Part shown: positions 23,762-31,509 of the stretch, piece by piece
Layout: each line of letters starts with the position of its first letter
Position numbering within the stretch: position 1 is the first letter of the stretch
NCBI GenBank assembly: GCA_002418265.1
Contig: DIDS01000004.1
Coordinates: 1 to 36,944 of the forward strand
Origin: Acidimicrobiia bacterium UBA5794
GTDB taxonomy: Bacteria; Actinomycetota; Acidimicrobiia; Spongiisociales; UBA5794
Length of the DNA: 36,944 nt
Direction of reading: 5' to 3'
The notes under the pieces: model-generated
Told to the model about the DNA's origin: nothing
Seen by the model: only the letters and a program-made list of their open reading frames with translations
Databases searched by the model: none
Program-made: the position numbers and the translations under genes

Positions 23762-23984
23762 TCTGCGCTCCGAAGACTTCGGTGGCGACGGGTTGTGTCA
23801 CCTTGAGTGGTTCGCTGCGGCCCCGAGGTGTCGTCGATCTGTAATGATCACTTTCGGAGACGAGGTCAAGCTCGGAAGTGAACCAACCACTTCGGAATGT
23901 CGTCCCACCGGTTTTAACAGCGTCGAAGAGGAGTGACCGCCTCACGATGCCGCGTCCATCACTGCTTGACTTACGTGACCGTGC

Positions 23985-24203
23985 TCAACGCTTGATGTGG
24001 TGCGCATATCGCTTGTGGACCGCTTGTCTCGTGACTCCGAGCGCCTCAGCGATCTGTTCCCACGACCATCCGGAACCAATCGCTCGTTGCACGGCGTCGC
24101 GCTCCAACTGGTCGGCCGTTTGACGAAGAGAAACCACAGCAGCCAGAGCGTTCTCCGTATCGGCCGGATGTGGGATGATCGTCCGCTTTTCGTCGTTCTT
24201 CAC
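23985..24203 (-). CDS. Small helix-turn-helix DNA-binding protein
   Basis: A protein of about 72 residues ends in WSWEQIAEALGVTRQAVHKRYAHH, a sigma-factor-like helix-turn-helix; a helical stretch (ALAAVVSLRQTADQLERDAVQRAI) precedes it. Similar small HTH proteins are widespread in actinomycetes. I use GTG at 24203; the longest frame starts at a TTG (24242) inside the palindromic operators and is less likely. No ribosome site is evident, so a leaderless transcript is possible. It is divergent from the ABC ATPase gene, and the two perfect palindromes lie within 50 bp of its start. Control of itself and of the ATPase gene is the obvious inference. Confidence 0.7.
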   Translation of the reverse strand: MKNDEKRTIIPHPADTENALAAVVSLRQTADQLERDAVQRAIGSGWSWEQIAEALGVTRQAVHKRYAHHIKR

Positions 24204-24206
24204 ACC

Positions 24207-24222
24207 GTCAACTCTAGTTGAC
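24207..24222. promoter_or_regulatory. Perfect 16-bp palindromic operator A
   Basis: GTCAACTCTAGTTGAC has perfect 7-bp arms around a 2-bp centre. It lies 4 bp before the GTG of the HTH gene. It shares its outer arms with operator B, whose start is 31 bp away (about three DNA turns). Confidence 0.7.
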
Positions 24223-24237
24223 CGTGGTACCTGTGCT

Positions 24238-24253
24238 GTCAACCAAGGTTGAC
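24238..24253. promoter_or_regulatory. Perfect 16-bp palindromic operator B
   Basis: GTCAACCAAGGTTGAC has perfect 7-bp arms around AA. Its right arm overlaps TTGACG, a possible -35 box for the ATPase gene, with TGCTAT 18 bp further as a possible -10. On the other strand the palindrome provides TTGACA, a -35-like box facing the HTH gene. A protein bound here could block both promoters. Confidence 0.7.
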
Positions 24254-24283
24254 GCTTTTTGGATGACGGACATGCTATGGTGC

Positions 24284-24298
24284 GTCAACATTGTCGAC
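24284..24298. promoter_or_regulatory. Imperfect third operator-like site
   Basis: GTCAACATTGTCGAC resembles operators A and B, with one substitution in the right arm (GTCGAC for GTTGAC) and a 3-bp centre. It ends 18 bp before the ATPase ATG, within the probable leader. Confidence 0.45.
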
Positions 24299-24316
24299 TG
24301 ATTTGGAGACGCCCTC

Positions 24317-25594
24317 ATGGCATCGATTTCGCTTGGAGATCTGGGGAAGATCTACCCCGATGGAACGCGTGCCGTCGGTCAGGTAAACCTCGAGATTGCC
24401 GATGGTGAATTCCTCGTCCTCGTTGGCCCTTCAGGGTGTGGCAAGTCGACGATTCTACGAATGATCGCTGGACTCGAAGACATTACGGAGGGTAAACTCA
24501 GCATCGGTGAGCGCGTTGTCAATGATGTCCAGCCTAAGGACCGCGACATCGCGATGGTGTTCCAGAACTATGCGCTCTATCCCCACATGACTGTTCGCGA
24601 GAACATGGCATTCGGTCTGAAACTGCGTAAGCGACCAAAGGTCGAGATCGCAGCCACGGTGCAGAAGGCAGCCGAGATTCTCGAGATCACTGAGCTACTC
24701 GACAGGAAGCCGAAAGCCCTCTCAGGTGGTCAGCGCCAGCGGGTTGCGATGGGTCGTGCCATCGTGCGCGAACCGAGCGCCTTTCTCATGGACGAGCCCC
24801 TCTCCAATCTCGATGCCAAGCTCAGGGTCCAGATGCGCACCGAGATCAGCCAGCTTCACGCACGACTCGGCACGACGACTGTCTATGTCACCCACGACCA
24901 GACAGAGGCGATGACCCTTGGACATCGCGTTGCAGTGCTGAGACCTGTTTCGGGAAAGAGGCCGTACAACCTCCAACAGGTGGCAAGCCCGACAGAGCTC
25001 TTCAACAATCCAGTGAATATCTTCGTTGCTGGCTTCATTGGCAGCCCGGCGATGAACATGGTGTACGGCAAGCTGTCCAAGGATGGCGACACATATACGG
25101 TGGCGTTCGCCGGTCACAGCATCGCTGTCGACCAGGCTTCGATAAACCGGCATCCCGGTATCGACGATTATCTGGGTGTGACCGTTGTTGTCGGCATACG
25201 TCCCGGTGCGTTCGAGGCGGCAGAGGTGGCCGAGGTGTCCCCCGAGCGAACAATCACCGTTAAGACGGAAACGAACGAACTCCTCGGTTCCGAGACGTAT
25301 GTGCACTTCTCGCTCGAGACACCGCCCGTGATGACACCCGATATCGAAGAGCTTCTCGCCGACATGGGTAGCGATGTCGAATCGCTTGGGGAGATCACGC
25401 GGTTCACGGCAAGGGTCAGTGTTGATGCGCAGGTAACAGACTGGTCACCGCTCGATCTCGTCATCGATACGACCAAGCTGCACTTCTTTGACAGCGCCAC
25501 CAGCAACCGCATCGGTGGAGTCAGCCCGGAGTCGGAAGGCCGTGATGTTCACGAGGCGGTATCCGCAGCGATCGATGACGGTGAGTCGGTGTAG
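24317..25594 (+). CDS. ABC transporter ATP-binding protein (MsmX/UgpC/MalK type)
   Basis: This 425-residue ATPase powers sugar import at the inner face of the membrane. Walker A is GPSGCGKST (residues 37-45), the Q-loop is MVFQNYALYPHMTVRENM, the signature is LSGGQRQRVAMGRA, Walker B is SAFLMDEPLSNLD, and the H-loop is VYVTHDQTEAM. The C-terminal 190 residues form the regulatory OB/TOBE region, longer than in MalK (about 370 residues). The gene is monocistronic and 7 kb from the permease operon lacking an ATPase, so it probably serves that importer and perhaps others, as MsmX does. GGAG lies 10 bases before the ATG. Three operator-like palindromes precede it and a terminator follows. Confidence 0.93.
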   Translation: MASISLGDLGKIYPDGTRAVGQVNLEIADGEFLVLVGPSGCGKSTILRMIAGLEDITEGKLSIGERVVNDVQPKDRDIAMVFQNYALYPHMTVRENMAFGLKLRKRPKVEIAATVQKAAEILEITELLDRKPKALSGGQRQRVAMGRAIVREPSAFLMDEPLSNLDAKLRVQMRTEISQLHARLGTTTVYVTHDQTEAMTLGHRVAVLRPVSGKRPYNLQQVASPTELFNNPVNIFVAGFIGSPAMNMVYGKLSKDGDTYTVAFAGHSIAVDQASINRHPGIDDYLGVTVVVGIRPGAFEAAEVAEVSPERTITVKTETNELLGSETYVHFSLETPPVMTPDIEELLADMGSDVESLGEITRFTARVSVDAQVTDWSPLDLVIDTTKLHFFDSATSNRIGGVSPESEGRDVHEAVSAAIDDGESV

Positions 25595-25615
25595 CGACCA
25601 GCTTGCATCGGCACG

Positions 25616-25652
25616 GAAGGGGGACGAATCCTTTCGGACTCCGTCCCCCTTC
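25616..25652 (+). terminator. Rho-independent-type terminator hairpin after the ATPase gene
   Basis: GAAGGGGGACG (25616-25626) pairs perfectly with CGTCCCCCTTC (25642-25652), an 11-bp GC-rich stem with a 15-nt loop, 21 bp after the ATPase stop. The following bases (GTGATGTCTT) contain few T residues, so termination may be by the stem alone, as is frequent in actinomycetes. Confidence 0.7.
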
Positions 25653-26862
25653 GTGATGTCTTCACATATGGTTATCCCTAGTGTCCTGAGAAAATCAAGC
25701 CCCACAAGGCTTGCTGAGTCTCCACGAGTCTGAACGAAGGTGTCAGGAACCGACCGTTGATCCGTTTGTCGTGGGTTCAAGTTCTACCCCCGGAGCCGTG
25801 TGATGTCGCGCGACATCAGAAACCTCTGAACCTACGGTTTGGGGGTGTTCTTGTGTGCTTAGTTTCAGTCGATAATCGGTAGCGATCTCATCCCTGTCTG
25901 CTGAACCCGTTGCTTGAAGCCGGAGAATCAGATTCCGGCGGTCAGCGGGAACGCTGACTTGAGGCGTGGCTTTGCGGGACAAGTGCGATGGTTCATGCGT
26001 AGCTCCCGGCATTCTATTCGATGATTGTGATCGGATGTTGTTCTTGGTCCCGGCGTCCGTGTGGGGCCGTTGTCACAGTTAGAGATCGAGAGGTCAACTA
26101 CCGTCCGTCATATGGTTGTGTCGACAGCGAGACGTTAGATAGTGGCTCGGTGAAGAGCCTGGGATAGGTAACGGCCCGCAACTCAACGAGGGCGATCTAC
26201 GGCGTCAGAGTCCAGAGTCGCGGATATGAGACCTTGCCAGAAGTGAATACGGCCCGTCTCGCGAACGGGCTTGCCTGAGCGGGGACGCCTGTTCTGTCCG
26301 CTCCGCAATCCCAGGACGCGCTCAGGACGCGTTTTGTTGAAAACTGGTGAAAGATGCTGCAAACCATTGAGCCTTGAAACCCTTGGTGTGTATGGGTTTG
26401 CGGGCAAAGTCGCAGGTCAGCGTATTGGCCCAGAACAGACTTCTAATCCGTAGGTTGCACGTTCGAGTCGTGCCGGGGGTGCCGAAGAAGACCTTTTACG
26501 TCCCGGTGGATTCTCGTTCGAGATGTGAAGTCCACCGCGGTACCTAGGACGTGTCTTGGTTACAGAATGTGTGTCGAGGCGGTCCATCACTTCATCGAGG
26601 AATTGGCAAGACCGCATCGGGTCGATGCCACCACAAGAACGCCATATTCGCGCGCTGACGAAGTAGGTCGACGCGAGGGTCAGGTCAACGTCTTAGATTG
26701 CTTTGGCAGGCGCGCCAACAAGCCCATGAAGGCTACGACCGAAGCGCTCAGTGTTTCGTGGCCCTCGCCGACATTGTTGGCTCTGAGCAATGGAGTCGTC
26801 GCGGCTCGCGATTCTTGACCAGGATGAGTCACTGGAGTGGACTCGGCTTTATTGTGTCAATG
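25653..26862. other. 1.2-kb stretch without convincing genes
   Basis: Only short frames are present, without ribosome sites or recognisable motifs. Visible structures are a hairpin GCCCGT/ACGGGC (26252-26257 with 26265-26270), a second one directly after it (GAGCGG...GTCCGCTC, about 26277-26303), and the 3' half of a tRNA-Arg (26435-26481). No integrase or other mobile-element gene was found. The stretch separates the sugar/acetoin module on the left from the KDG/F420 module on the right. Confidence 0.5.
26435..26481 (+). tRNA. 3' half of tRNA-Arg(UCU), probable attachment-site scar
   Basis: An anticodon arm (ACAGA/TCCGT, one mismatch) holds the loop CTTCTAA with anticodon TCT. It is followed by a short variable loop and a perfect T arm (GCACG, TTCGAGT, CGTGC, 26457-26473), then the 3' acceptor strand CGGGGGT. 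The matching 5' acceptor strand (ACCCCCG) and a proper D arm are not found upstream, so this is a partial gene. tRNA 3' halves starting at the anticodon loop are typical products of integration by tyrosine recombinases. CCA is not encoded. Confidence 0.6.
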
Positions 26863-27690
26863 TCAGATTCGGTAGTGGTCCAAGATGTCGCGATATGTCT
26901 TGGTGAGTGAGGTCGGTTCAATATTCGAAGCCGAAGGATTCAGGAAAGAGCCTGGTTGTGTGGTTGGGTCACGGTAGATCAGCCCGATAGGGATCTTTCC
27001 CTCGGCTTGGAGGGCAACAACTCGGCCAAAGGCTCCGGTGCGGTCGGTTGGGTTGTGTTCAGTGTCGGTGTCGAGGTCGAGATATTCGGCGTCCCATTGG
27101 GGGTAGGTGTCGTTGTAGGTGACACATGGTGACAGGACTTCGAGAAATGCGAAACCGCGCCCTTCTCTTGCGTGGCGGAGGGCGGCAGCTGTGAGGTCAC
27201 GGAGCTGGTCAGAGGCACGTGTGAATGCTCTGGCGATGAACGTTGTCTCAAGGATTGAGAGGCCGAGGAGTATCGCGTCGAGTGATGGCGTTCCTTGGCG
27301 TGTTGGTGAGTCTTGGCCTTTGGTCAGCCCGTAGACGCCGTTGTTCATCACAATGTAGGTGATTGAGGGGTTGCGTCGGAATGCGTGGATAAGGTGACCC
27401 ATACCAATGGCGTAGCCGTCGCCGTCGCCGCCTGCTGCGATTACGGTGAGGTCCGGGTTGGCTTGCCATGCGCCGGTCGCTGTTGGGACTACACGTCCGT
27501 GGAGGGCGTGGTAGCCGTATGTTCCGAGGTTGTTCTGGATTGTCCCTGAACAACCGATACCTGCAAGTAGCAGGATCTCTTCTTTCGAGATGTCAAGATC
27601 GGCGAGAGCTTCGCTGAGGGCTGTTTGCACTCCGAAGTGTCCGCACCCTGCGCACCAGATCGGATCTGCGGGTCGATAGGTGGTCGTCAT
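26863..27690 (-). CDS. 2-oxoacid:acceptor oxidoreductase, beta subunit (KorB/PorB type)
   Basis: This 275-residue thiamine-diphosphate-binding subunit works with the preceding alpha/gamma subunit. It opens with IWCAGCGHFGVQTAL; Cys13, Cys16, Cys47 (GIGCSG) and the later Cys in LSPCVTYND are positioned to bind a [4Fe-4S] cluster. GGDGDGYAIGMGHLIHAFRR followed by IVMNNGVYGLTKGQ is the thiamine diphosphate and magnesium site. YNDTYPQWD is typical of Kor-type beta chains. The ATG overlaps the alpha gene's stop by 4 bp. It is the last gene of the operon. The context (KDPG aldolase yielding pyruvate) favours pyruvate as substrate, although the sequence class often uses 2-oxoglutarate. Confidence 0.9.
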   Translation of the reverse strand: MTTTYRPADPIWCAGCGHFGVQTALSEALADLDISKEEILLLAGIGCSGTIQNNLGTYGYHALHGRVVPTATGAWQANPDLTVIAAGGDGDGYAIGMGHLIHAFRRNPSITYIVMNNGVYGLTKGQDSPTRQGTPSLDAILLGLSILETTFIARAFTRASDQLRDLTAAALRHAREGRGFAFLEVLSPCVTYNDTYPQWDAEYLDLDTDTEHNPTDRTGAFGRVVALQAEGKIPIGLIYRDPTTQPGSFLNPSASNIEPTSLTKTYRDILDHYRI

Positions 27691-29438
27691 TCTGCCTCCG
27701 CTGTGGCTATGTGATCGACGAGCTCGCCGGGGGTGAATGCCACACCGTCGAATTTACGAATACTTCTCAGAGTGTTGAAGGGTGCACCGACAGATGCCAA
27801 GACTTGGATGAGTTGGGCTTCGTGGTTGTGCTCCACCACATAGACACGTTCCTTCGACGCGACAAATTCGAGTGTGTCGGCGGGAACGGGCCAAACAGTC
27901 CGTGGCTGGAGTCCCGCCAACGCGATGCCAGCCACCGTGAGCCTTTCGACGGCCTCGCGTATTACGCCGCTCTCCATTCCGATACCAACAATCCCGATCG
28001 GGGAGGTGTCGTGCCCAAAACGGAGGCCTGATGGCAGGGAGTCCTTGATCGTGTCGACCTTGCGTGCCCTCTTGTCCATCATGGCGATCCTGTTGACAGG
28101 ATTGGTGGATACCTTGCCCCATTCGTCGTGTTCATTGCCAGTGACAAGACTCATCCCTCCTGCCATACCCGGAACAGCCAATGGAGACAGTCCATCGGCT
28201 GTCACCTTGTACCGACGGTATTCGTCGAGTGCATCGAGCTGTTCTTGGCTGAGCCGTGCACCTTGGTCGATCTCAACCCCAGAAATATCGAACGGCGCCG
28301 TGGTTGCTGAGTCTTGTGACACCGACTGGTCAAGCATGAGGTACACGGGCCCTTGGATACGCTGGGCCAGGTTCGCGGCTTTCACGGCAAGCTCGAACGC
28401 ATCGGATGGATTACCCGGTGCCAGGACGATACGGGGAAAGTCTCCGGTACCCCCATGGATGATCATGCCAATGTCAGATTGCTCTGGCTTTGTTGGCATG
28501 CCCGTGGATGGACCAGCTCGCTGGGCATCGATGATCACCAGAGGAATCTCAGCAGCACCAGCGTGCCCGATGCCTTCCTGCATCAACGAAATTCCAGGTC
28601 CCGATGTGGCAACGAGGGAGCGGACCCCCGTAAGGGATGCACCGAGTGCCATGTTCACCGCTGCAAGCTCATCCTCTGCTTGAACCGAGACGCCTCCGAA
28701 CGCTTCCATGTGGCGATTCATCACTTCAAGAACCTCAGTCGCCGGTGTTATGGGGTATCCGGCAAAGAAACGAACACCCGCAGCGAGGAATCCGATTGCC
28801 GCAGCGTGGTTCCCGCTGATAAAAACACGCTCGTCGGCTTCAACCCGGGCGAGTCGCAACGGACCGGAATCTTCTTCAAAGCCTGAACTGGACGCAAGCT
28901 TGAAGCCTTCTCGGAGTGCTTGGAGATTCTTGTCGATGAGCTTGGGCCTCCCACCAAAACGGGCCTCCAAAACAGATGCAGCCTCATCGTCGCCCAGTGA
29001 AAGTATGCGTGAGATGACCCCAAACGTGAGGCTGTTCTTGAACAACTCACGTCTGAGATCCCGAACGGCAAGTCGTCCAAAGGGAATCTCGATCACCGTG
29101 GCGCCTTCGGGCAAGAACCCGTTGGGAAGAGGCCCGGCCGAAGAGTCATAGATCACGAATCCATGGGGCGCTACCCGATAGCCTCCAATCTCGATCGCTT
29201 CAGCATCAAAGGCAACCAACACGTCGATGTTGTCACCCATCCCGGTACGCGGCTCAATGGATCCCCGTAGCAGCGCCGCAGCGTGGCCACCCCTGATCCG
29301 GGAGGCGACGTTACGAGTGGAATACAGGTGGAAACCACGTCTTGCAAGGGCGTTGCCAAGAAGCGAGATCGTCGTGAGCGATCCATCTCCACCTTGACCT
29401 GCAACCTTGACGTTGATGTCAAAGAGATTCTCCGTCAC
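27687..29438 (-). CDS. 2-oxoacid:acceptor oxidoreductase, fused gamma-alpha subunit (KorA type)
   Basis: This 583-residue fusion protein has an N-terminal gamma domain (VAGQGGDGSLTTISLLGNAL, then RIRGGHAAALLRGS) and an alpha domain. In the alpha domain, FISGNHAAAIGFLAAGVRFF precedes AGYPITPATEVLEVM. EDELAAVNMALGASLTG and SGPGISLMQEGIGHAG line the thiamine and CoA sites in relatives. The fusion is the usual state for aerobic actinomycete KorAB (as in Mycobacterium). It overlaps both neighbours by ATGA, so the three genes are translationally coupled. Electrons would normally go to ferredoxin; here the upstream FrhB-like protein with two clusters is the likely acceptor. Confidence 0.92.
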   Translation of the reverse strand: MTENLFDINVKVAGQGGDGSLTTISLLGNALARRGFHLYSTRNVASRIRGGHAAALLRGSIEPRTGMGDNIDVLVAFDAEAIEIGGYRVAPHGFVIYDSSAGPLPNGFLPEGATVIEIPFGRLAVRDLRRELFKNSLTFGVISRILSLGDDEAASVLEARFGGRPKLIDKNLQALREGFKLASSSGFEEDSGPLRLARVEADERVFISGNHAAAIGFLAAGVRFFAGYPITPATEVLEVMNRHMEAFGGVSVQAEDELAAVNMALGASLTGVRSLVATSGPGISLMQEGIGHAGAAEIPLVIIDAQRAGPSTGMPTKPEQSDIGMIIHGGTGDFPRIVLAPGNPSDAFELAVKAANLAQRIQGPVYLMLDQSVSQDSATTAPFDISGVEIDQGARLSQEQLDALDEYRRYKVTADGLSPLAVPGMAGGMSLVTGNEHDEWGKVSTNPVNRIAMMDKRARKVDTIKDSLPSGLRFGHDTSPIGIVGIGMESGVIREAVERLTVAGIALAGLQPRTVWPVPADTLEFVASKERVYVVEHNHEAQLIQVLASVGAPFNTLRSIRKFDGVAFTPGELVDHIATAEAE

Positions 29439-30844
29439 GATGGGCCATCCTCGGATTGTGCCGGGGCACCAGGCCCCTTCGTATAAAACGTCTTCGGGTT
29501 GAGCCAGCCGAGAGATTCACGTTCAGCGAGATCTGGCATCTGTGCAGGGAGGGGTCGGTTCTTCTTCTTGTTCGCCGCAAGACGTTCGAAGAGGAACATG
29601 CCTCGCGGTTCAGTTTCGAGTGGCTGGGTCTCGATCCAGCCAGCATCGATCGCTGCCTGCAATGCGCGGTGACCCGCCTCGGTTCGAACCAAAGTGAGCG
29701 TCCAGTTGTCCAGGCCGATGCCGCCCGCGGAAATGTCGGCATTCTCGGCGCCGTAATCAAGACAATACAGGCACGCTGGTCGAGCGAAATCCTGATACTG
29801 CTTCAGCGAAGCCGTGCGAACCTCGCCATCGTCGAGTCGGACCACGACCTTGCCCTTGATGTTGATGTTCTCGATGCGGATCGGTGCAACATCGATCATC
29901 TCCCCGAGTTTGGCAATACTCTCATGTGTGAAAGCCTCCGAGCAGAGCAATCCAATCACGAGGCTGATGTTGTCGCGATACCAGCTTGCTGTCGATAGCG
30001 AGATGCTTGAATTCTGTTGAAGACGTACCCCGTCCACCTGACACGGCACACCGACCACTGCGATCGGAGCGATCCCTCTGCGCATTGCCTCACGCAACGC
30101 CAACGTGTTTGGAGAATATGTGTAGCGCGAGCCAGCAGCACCAAGAACCTCTTCACGAGTCGTAGCAAGAAGAGGGCGACCGATCTGTTCCTGACCAGGA
30201 ATGACGTCACCAAGAACCACTCCTTGCAGGTTGCCCTGCTCAAGCCCATGCAACACAAGCGCCGAAACGAGTCCACCATCTTGGGCACGCGCCACCAGCT
30301 CTGGATCCGTCGAGCGCGCGTAGACGCCATATCCGTACGACCCGAAACCTTCGTCTTTCGCGGCTGGCGACAGGTGATTGAGCATCACCGGAAGATCGTT
30401 GTCAACCGGACGCAGCACCGGACACGCCTCGACACACAACACACACAGAACGCAAGCCGATGTTCTTGTATCTTGAGGCTTTTCGTCGATGTAATCGAAC
30501 ACGTCAACAGGACAAATCGCCACGCAAGCAGCACACCCAATGCACTTGCCGGATTCCACGACCTCAGCCATAAGAAAATCAACCGCTCGAAACCCCCCGC
30601 GGTTCAGTTCCCGACGCCACGCATAAGCCCACTCGTTGGGGTCCGCACCCTTGTCCCTCAAGGAACGATACAGCTCACCAACACGCTGCGTCTTGGAGTC
30701 CACGGAGCGCTTGGGACCATCGGTCGTGGTGTCTTTGGCATGTTCCCCCTCAAAAGGAGGGGAGAGTCGAGACGAATCATCTGCCGCTGATGAGCGCGAA
30801 CCGTAGTGGGCGGGGTTCCGGGTCTCTTTTGGTGATTCTGCCAT
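29435..30844 (-). CDS. FrhB-type coenzyme F420 oxidoreductase fused to a 2x[4Fe-4S] ferredoxin domain
   Basis: This 469-residue protein has a basic N-terminal region of about 90 residues, then two [4Fe-4S] motifs (Cys101/104/107/111 in CIGCAACVAICP and Cys131/134/137/141 in CVLCVLCVEACP). The FrhB domain follows with VGVPCQVDGVRL, GLLCSEAFTHES and the CLYCLD...ADISAGGIG motif. FrhB proteins bind FAD and exchange electrons between Fe-S clusters and F420. The gene overlaps KorA by ATGA and starts 5 bp after KDPG aldolase. The inferred role is to take electrons from 2-oxoacid oxidation and reduce F420, or the reverse. The acceptor could still be a ferredoxin or another carrier. Confidence 0.85.
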   Translation of the reverse strand: MAESPKETRNPAHYGSRSSAADDSSRLSPPFEGEHAKDTTTDGPKRSVDSKTQRVGELYRSLRDKGADPNEWAYAWRRELNRGGFRAVDFLMAEVVESGKCIGCAACVAICPVDVFDYIDEKPQDTRTSACVLCVLCVEACPVLRPVDNDLPVMLNHLSPAAKDEGFGSYGYGVYARSTDPELVARAQDGGLVSALVLHGLEQGNLQGVVLGDVIPGQEQIGRPLLATTREEVLGAAGSRYTYSPNTLALREAMRRGIAPIAVVGVPCQVDGVRLQQNSSISLSTASWYRDNISLVIGLLCSEAFTHESIAKLGEMIDVAPIRIENINIKGKVVVRLDDGEVRTASLKQYQDFARPACLYCLDYGAENADISAGGIGLDNWTLTLVRTEAGHRALQAAIDAGWIETQPLETEPRGMFLFERLAANKKKNRPLPAQMPDLAERESLGWLNPKTFYTKGPGAPAQSEDGPS

Positions 30845-30849
30845 GGTCG

Positions 30850-31509
30850 CTAGTTCGTTTCGTTGGTAGCTGCTGCGTGAGCAGCAACTGCGGTGCGGGT
30901 AAGGTGTTCGATCTGGGTCCAGGCTTCGTCGATGAGGAGCTGCTTTGCGGCGATCCAGCTCCCCCCAATCGCGGCGATGCCTGCAACCTGCCAGTAGGAC
31001 GGTGCAAGCTCGGCGTTGATCCCGCCGGTGGGAATGAATTCGATTCCGAGGTGCCGATACGGCCCAAGCAACGCCTCGATCGTTGTAGCGCCACCCATGG
31101 CTTCGGCGGGGAAGTACTTGAGGAACCGATGTCCAGTAGCGAGGGCCGTTTCAATTTCAGAAGGGGTGGCTACACCCGGCCAGAAGGGCAGACCCGCTTC
31201 GTCGGCGGCGGCAACGACAGCTTCGTTGAAGCCAGGAGCAACCGCAAACTGGGCACCCGCATCGGCCGCGGCCAAGACCTGTTCCGGTGAAGTGATGGTC
31301 CCGGCGCCCACGAGCATCTCGGGTAAATGGTTGCGGATATCGCTGATGGCTTGGGCAGCCCCTTCCGTTCTGAAGGTTATTTCGATCACATCCAGAGCAC
31401 CCCCCAATAGCGCCTCGGCGAGCGGGAGAGCAATGGTTGGAGTCGGGAGTGCCACCACAGGCACGAGTCCGGCCTTACGCACTCGTTGTTCGGCTCTAGC
31501 GTGTGACAC
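30850..31509 (-). CDS. eda: 2-keto-3-deoxy-6-phosphogluconate (KDPG/KHG) aldolase
   Basis: This class I Schiff-base aldolase of 219 residues splits KDPG into pyruvate and glyceraldehyde 3-phosphate. The base Glu43 is in VIEITFRT and the Schiff-base Lys131 in RFLKYFPAEAMGG. VGAGTITSPEQVLAAADAG and FIPTGGINAEL complete the phosphate-binding barrel. The GTG start at 31509 has GGGAGG eight bases upstream and overlaps the kinase gene by 14 bp. It follows a KDG kinase, the usual pairing for the lower Entner-Doudoroff route from hexuronates or 2-keto-3-deoxygluconate. The short 5-bp gap to the F420 protein gene ties it to the oxidoreductase. Confidence 0.93.
   Translation of the reverse strand: MSHARAEQRVRKAGLVPVVALPTPTIALPLAEALLGGALDVIEITFRTEGAAQAISDIRNHLPEMLVGAGTITSPEQVLAAADAGAQFAVAPGFNEAVVAAADEAGLPFWPGVATPSEIETALATGHRFLKYFPAEAMGGATTIEALLGPYRHLGIEFIPTGGINAELAPSYWQVAGIAAIGGSWIAAKQLLIDEAWTQIEHLTRTAVAAHAAATNETN

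Noticed and set aside
25743..26012. 89-codon minus-strand frame in the gene-poor stretch
   Set aside because: No ribosome site, no recognisable motif and a composition like shadow frames; too weak to list as a gene.
26401..26484. A complete tRNA gene
   Set aside because: The 3' half folds well, but no 5' acceptor strand complementary to CGGGGGT and no convincing D arm are found upstream.
27874..28683. 269-codon plus-strand frame
   Set aside because: It is antisense to KorA, rich in Ser/Pro/Arg, with no recognisable domain.
30017..30790. 257-codon plus-strand frame
   Set aside because: It is antisense to the FrhB-ferredoxin gene, whose Cys motifs and operon overlaps are unambiguous.
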